From contig CAJUJQ010000131.1 in assembly GCA_910586575.1 (NCBI GenBank), forward strand, positions 1-8,521: a stretch of 8,521 nucleotides of DNA, written 5' to 3'. This document shows positions 5,093 to 8,521 of this stretch, one piece after another (within the stretch, counting starts at the first letter, position 1; the number at the start of each line of letters is the position of its first letter). Source of the stretch: an uncultured Clostridia bacterium. Lineage in GTDB: Bacteria > Bacillota > Clostridia > Oscillospirales > Butyricicoccaceae. The translations under genes were made by a program, and so were the position numbers. The notes under the pieces were generated by a model. The model did no database searches, was not told the origin of the DNA, and saw only the letters and a program-made list of their open reading frames with translations.

Positions 5093-6217
5093 GTGCACTA
5101 TCTTGACAATTCCGCGACGGCCCCGGTGCTGCGCGAATCCGCCGAACGCGCCTTCACGGTCATGACCGCCGATTTCGGCAACCCATCGAGCCAGCACAAA
5201 ATGGGCATTGACGCCGCACACATATTAAAGGAAAGCCGGGAAACCGTTGCCGCCGCGCTCCATGCCGCACCGGGTGAAATCATCTTCACCTCCTGCGGGA
5301 CGGAAAGCACCAATACAGCGCTTTTTGGCGCGGCGCGGCGCAGGCGGAAGGGGCACATCATCACAACGGCGATTGAGCACGCCGCCACCCTGTCCTGCTG
5401 CAAAAGGCTCGAACAGGAGGGCTTTGCCTTTACCTATCTCGCGCCGGACGAAACCGGCCATATTCCTGCCGCCGCGTTTGCCGCCGCCCTGCGGGATGAT
5501 ACCATCCTTGCAAGCATGATGTTGGTCAACAACGAAACCGGTGTGCAGCTCCCGGTGGAGGAATGCGGGCGGATGCTCAAGCGCCGCTGTCCCGAAGCTC
5601 TGTTCCATATTGACGCGGTGCAGGGATTGTTCCGCGTGCCGCTCACCCCATCCAAATGGTGCTGCGATCTGATGAGCGTCAGCGGGCATAAAATCGGCGC
5701 GCCCAAGGGCATCGGCGCGCTGTACCAAAGGAAGGGGCTGCACCTTCCTCCCCTGCTGCTCGGCGGCGGGCAGGAAAGCGGACTGCGTTCCGGCACGGAA
5801 GCGCTGCCGAATATCGCCGCCTTTGGCACGGCCTGCCAAATCCGCGCCGCCTCCTTTGAACGCGACGTGCAGCACGTGGAAACACTCCGGCAAGCGCTGC
5901 TTTCCGGCCTGCGGGAGCGCCTGCCGTGGGCGCTGGTCAACGGCGCGGGCGATGTGCCGCACGTGGTCAGCCTGTCGCTGCCCGGCTGCAAAAGCGAGGT
6001 CGTACTCCGGGTGCTCGAAAGCGACGAGGTTTATGTTTCGGCAGGCTCGGCCTGCTCCAAGGGCAAGGAAAGCCACGTCCTGCGCGCGATGGGGCTGGAC
6101 AAAGCGCGTGTAGACAGCGCGCTGCGCGTTTCCTTCGCGCCGTTTAATACCACCGAAGATGTCGAGGCACTGCTGACAGGGCTGGGAAAAGCTGCCGCAA
6201 TGCTGAAAAGAGGATAA
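5093..6217 (+). CDS. nifS: Cysteine desulfurase (NifS/IscS family), likely sulfur donor to ThiI
   Basis: A 374-residue PLP enzyme that removes sulfur from cysteine, giving alanine and an enzyme persulfide. Class V aminotransferase hallmarks are visible: YLDNSATAP (3-11), FGNPSSQH (28-35), catalytic H96 in EHAA, D174 in HIDAVQ, PLP lysine K200 in SGHK, RSGTE (232-236), and the sulfur-carrying C321 in AGSACSKGKESHVL. The loop after C321 is two residues shorter than in E. coli IscS or Azotobacter NifS as I recall them, hinting at a dedicated partner. That partner is probably ThiI, which starts 3 bases downstream. This matches the NifZ-ThiI pair of Bacillus subtilis, known to make 4-thiouridine without a rhodanese domain. 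Start is GTG with AGGAGG 8 bases upstream. The enzyme class is sure; exclusive service to ThiI is inference. NifZ is an equally suitable name. Confidence 0.95.
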   Translation: MHYLDNSATAPVLRESAERAFTVMTADFGNPSSQHKMGIDAAHILKESRETVAAALHAAPGEIIFTSCGTESTNTALFGAARRRRKGHIITTAIEHAATLSCCKRLEQEGFAFTYLAPDETGHIPAAAFAAALRDDTILASMMLVNNETGVQLPVEECGRMLKRRCPEALFHIDAVQGLFRVPLTPSKWCCDLMSVSGHKIGAPKGIGALYQRKGLHLPPLLLGGGQESGLRSGTEALPNIAAFGTACQIRAASFERDVQHVETLRQALLSGLRERLPWALVNGAGDVPHVVSLSLPGCKSEVVLRVLESDEVYVSAGSACSKGKESHVLRAMGLDKARVDSALRVSFAPFNTTEDVEALLTGLGKAAAMLKRG

Positions 6218-6220
6218 TGT

Positions 6221-7387
6221 ATGAAAGAAGTATTATTATGTAAATGCGGGGAAATCGTATTGAAGGGCCTGAACCGCAGAGCCTTTGAGGACCGCCTGGT
6301 TGCCAATCTCCGCCGGCGGGTGCGGCGGGTGGCCGACTGCCCGGTTTCCCTGCGCCAGTCGGTGCTGTTCGTCGAAATCCCAGACGAGGCTGACGCGGAC
6401 GCCGTGATGGAGGAAGTGCTCCGGGTGTTCGGCCTGGCGTCGGTCTGCCGCGCGTCGGTCTGTGAAAAGTCGCTGGACGCGATTTTAGAGACGGCGCAGC
6501 GCTATCTCGCGGACGAGCTGGCGGCGGCGCGCTCCTTCAAGGTCGAAACCAAACGGGCAGATAAGAAATTCCCGCTGACGTCGATCGGCGTTTCCCAGCA
6601 TATTGGCGGTGAGCTTGCCCAGCGCAATCCCCATTTACGTCCGGATATGCACCATCCCGAGCTGACCGTGCATGTCGAAATCCGAGAACAGTACGCATTC
6701 GTGCACGCGGGGCCGAATCCGGGCGCGGGCGGCATGCCCATCGGCGCGAACGGGCGCGCGGCGCTGCTGCTCTCAGGCGGTATCGACTCCCCCGTCGCGG
6801 GCTATATGATGGCAAAGCGCGGGCTGGAGCTGGTCGGCATCCACTTTTTCAGCTACCCGTACACCTCGGAGCGGGCAAAGGAAAAGGTGCTCGACCTTGC
6901 AAAAATCCTGACGCGCTATGTCGGCCGGATGCCGGTACTGGTCGTACCGTTCACGAAGATTCAAGAGGCCATCCGCGATAACTGCCGCGAGGAGCTGTTT
7001 ACCATTATCATGCGGCGGTTCATGATGCGGATTTCCGATCGGCTTGCCGCAGATTACAACTGTGGCGGCCTGATTACCGGCGAAAGCCTTGGGCAGGTCG
7101 CCAGCCAGACCATGCCCGCGATGGCGGTCACCGGGGCGGTTTGTAATCTGCCGGTGTTCCGCCCGCTGATTGGCATGGATAAAGAGGAAATTGTCCGGGT
7201 TGCGCGCAAAATTGATACCTTTGAAACCTCTATTTTGCCGTATGAGGACTGCTGCACGGTATTCACCCCCAAGCACCCGAACATCCGCCCGAACCTGCAA
7301 AAGGTGCTGGAATCGGAAAGCCGCCTGGACGCGGACGCGCTGGTCGAGGAAGCGCTCTCCGGCGTGGAGCGGATGATTCCTGATTGA
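6221..7387 (+). CDS. thiI: tRNA 4-thiouridine sulfurtransferase ThiI
   Basis: A 388-residue enzyme that adenylates uridine 8 of tRNA and replaces its oxygen with sulfur, giving 4-thiouridine; some family members also serve thiamine thiazole synthesis. An N-terminal ferredoxin-like and THUMP region (about 1-165) is followed by a PP-loop ATPase domain with SGGIDSP at 185-191 and a conserved YEDCCTVFTPKHP at 341-353. The tandem cysteines C344-C345 are candidates for sulfur transfer. The C-terminal rhodanese domain of the longer E. coli protein (about 480 residues) is absent, as in Bacillus. Sulfur must then come directly from the desulfurase encoded 3 bases upstream. AGAGGA lies inside the end of the upstream gene, so translation may be coupled. 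cinA follows after 20 bases. No thiamine synthesis gene is in view, so the tRNA role is favoured. Confidence 0.97.
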   Translation: MKEVLLCKCGEIVLKGLNRRAFEDRLVANLRRRVRRVADCPVSLRQSVLFVEIPDEADADAVMEEVLRVFGLASVCRASVCEKSLDAILETAQRYLADELAAARSFKVETKRADKKFPLTSIGVSQHIGGELAQRNPHLRPDMHHPELTVHVEIREQYAFVHAGPNPGAGGMPIGANGRAALLLSGGIDSPVAGYMMAKRGLELVGIHFFSYPYTSERAKEKVLDLAKILTRYVGRMPVLVVPFTKIQEAIRDNCREELFTIIMRRFMMRISDRLAADYNCGGLITGESLGQVASQTMPAMAVTGAVCNLPVFRPLIGMDKEEIVRVARKIDTFETSILPYEDCCTVFTPKHPNIRPNLQKVLESESRLDADALVEEALSGVERMIPD

Positions 7388-7407
7388 TAGAAAGAAGGCA
7401 TTTATTT

Positions 7408-8521
7408 ATGAACGCAGAACTGGTTGCCGTCGGTACGGAAATCCTGCTGGGCGACATTGTCAACACCGACGCGCAGGTGATTTCACAGGGCCTGAGCGAG
7501 CTGGGCATCGACGTATTTTATCAGACCGTGGTCGGCGACAATCCCAACCGGCTCGAGCGCGTCATCCGCGAAGCTGCCGACCGCGCCGATATCATTATCA
7601 CGACCGGCGGGCTTGGGCCGACGCTCGACGACCTGACCAAGGAAACCCTCGCGCGGGTTTTCGGCAAAGAAATGGAGCTGCACGAGCCGTCCCTGGAGCG
7701 TATCCGCGCGTTTTTCGAGCGAATCGGGCGCGAAATGACCCCGAACAACGAAAAACAGGCGTGGCTCCCCAAGGGCTGCACGGTATTTGTCAACGAATGG
7801 GGCACCGCCCCGGGCTGCGCGTTTGAAGCGGACGGCAAGCATGTGATCATGCTGCCCGGCCCCCCGCGCGAGTGTGAACCGATGTTCCAGCAGTGCGCCA
7901 TGCCCTACCTGTACCCATTGGCGGGCGGCTGCATTGTTTCCCGCAATATCCGTGTGTTCGGGCTGGGGGAATCGGCCATGGAAGCGCGGCTGCATGATCT
8001 GATGGAATCCATGCATAACCCGACCATTGCACCCTATGCCAAGGTCAGCGAGTGCTTTGCCCGCGTGACCGCCAAGGCAGAAAGCACGGAAGCCGCCGAA
8101 GCCCTGCTTGCGCCGGTGGTGGAACAGGTCGCCGGGATGCTGGGCGACGATGTTTACGGCATCGACGTAGATTCGCTCGAACAGGTAGTCGGCGACGGCC
8201 TGCGCAGGCGCGGCATGACCCTGGCCGTGGCGGAGAGCTGCACCGGCGGGCTGCTCTCCAAGCGCATTACTGATGTGGCTGGCTGCTCGGATTACTACCT
8301 GGGCGGCGTCTGCTCCTACTCCAATTCTGTCAAAATGAATGTGCTCGGCGTGCGCGCCGAAACGTTGGACACGCACGGCGCGGTTTCCCCGCAGACCGCC
8401 GAGGAAATGGCGGCAGGCGTCGCCCGCACGCTCGGTGCGGATGTCGGCGTCGGCATCACCGGGATTGCCGGGCCGGGCGGCGGCACAGGCGAAAAACCGG
8501 TCGGTTTGGTCTATATCAGCG
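7408..8521 (+). CDS. cinA: CinA family protein (MoCF-like domain plus NMN deamidase domain), 3' end beyond the window
   Basis: 371 codons are visible from the ATG at 7408; the frame is open at the window edge, and CinA proteins usually have about 410-420 residues. The N-terminal part (about 1-170) is the molybdopterin-binding-like domain, with VGTEILLGDIVNTDA (8-22), TTGGLGPTLDD (65-75) and MLPGPPRECEPMF (148-160). This domain is linked to ADP-ribose pyrophosphatase activity in COG1058 proteins. After a linker, the C-terminal domain (from about 255) carries AESCTGG (275-281), YSNSVKMNVLGV (304-315), TAEEMAAG (330-337) and GITGIAGPGGGT (349-360), typical of NMN deamidase PncC. It would salvage nicotinamide mononucleotide in NAD recycling. 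The name comes from competence-induced A, but nothing here shows competence control. AAGAAGG lies 9 bases upstream. It is the third gene of the nifS-thiI operon, whose link to it is unclear. Confidence 0.96.
   Translation, partial: MNAELVAVGTEILLGDIVNTDAQVISQGLSELGIDVFYQTVVGDNPNRLERVIREAADRADIIITTGGLGPTLDDLTKETLARVFGKEMELHEPSLERIRAFFERIGREMTPNNEKQAWLPKGCTVFVNEWGTAPGCAFEADGKHVIMLPGPPRECEPMFQQCAMPYLYPLAGGCIVSRNIRVFGLGESAMEARLHDLMESMHNPTIAPYAKVSECFARVTAKAESTEAAEALLAPVVEQVAGMLGDDVYGIDVDSLEQVVGDGLRRRGMTLAVAESCTGGLLSKRITDVAGCSDYYLGGVCSYSNSVKMNVLGVRAETLDTHGAVSPQTAEEMAAGVARTLGADVGVGITGIAGPGGGTGEKPVGLVYIS

Noticed and set aside
4803..5165. Small plus-strand open frames across the divergent intergenic region
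   Set aside because: They overlap the DUF3795 gene start, both promoters and the desulfurase start, and show no domain or ribosome site.
5225..6076. 283-codon minus-strand open frame opposite the desulfurase gene
   Set aside because: The plus strand encodes all cysteine desulfurase motifs in this span; the antisense product has no family features.
7483..8376. 297-codon minus-strand open frame opposite cinA
   Set aside because: The plus strand carries both CinA domains with intact motifs throughout; this is a compositional shadow.

Overview
The window is most simply read as the end of an assembled contig from a moderately GC-rich Bacillota, probably a clostridial (Oscillospirales-like) gut bacterium. 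The taxon is inferred from three things. Strong Shine-Dalgarno sites precede most genes, and GTG starts occur. The cysteine desulfurase/ThiI pair is of the short Gram-positive type. The low-molecular-weight phosphatase resembles YwlE. No rRNA, tRNA, CRISPR, insertion sequence, integrase or phage gene is visible. Bases 1-44 are not genomic: they match the 3' part of the Illumina TruSeq universal (P5) adapter, so real sequence starts near base 45.

Left and centre (45-4417, minus strand): a probable operon is read leftward from a sigma-A-like promoter at 4389-4417. It runs polA (DNA polymerase I), a low-molecular-weight phosphatase likely to be a protein-arginine phosphatase, rimI (ribosomal protein S18 N-acetyltransferase), a second GNAT acetyltransferase, and a DUF3788 gene cut off by the adapter. 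Genes after polA are separated by 39 bases, a 4-base ATGA overlap, 15 bases and 11 bases, so they are probably co-transcribed.

Middle (4418-5092): a short cysteine-rich DUF3795 gene (minus strand) has its own near-consensus promoter. On one side, stem-loops and a tandem 8-base repeat separate it from the polA promoter. On the other, a 222-base divergent intergenic region holds promoters facing both ways. The hexamer ATTCCG is unusually dense in these two non-coding stretches.

Right (5093-8521, plus strand): a tight operon of cysteine desulfurase (GTG start), thiI (3 bases later) and cinA (20 bases later, running off the window). The first two form a complete route from cysteine sulfur to 4-thiouridine in tRNA. 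CinA is an NMN-deamidase/nucleotide-pyrophosphatase type protein.

Nearly everything here is housekeeping. I see no convincing new biological system. The points most worth a second look are the adapter artefact, the ATTCCG-rich non-coding region and the two low-GC accessory genes (DUF3788, DUF3795).
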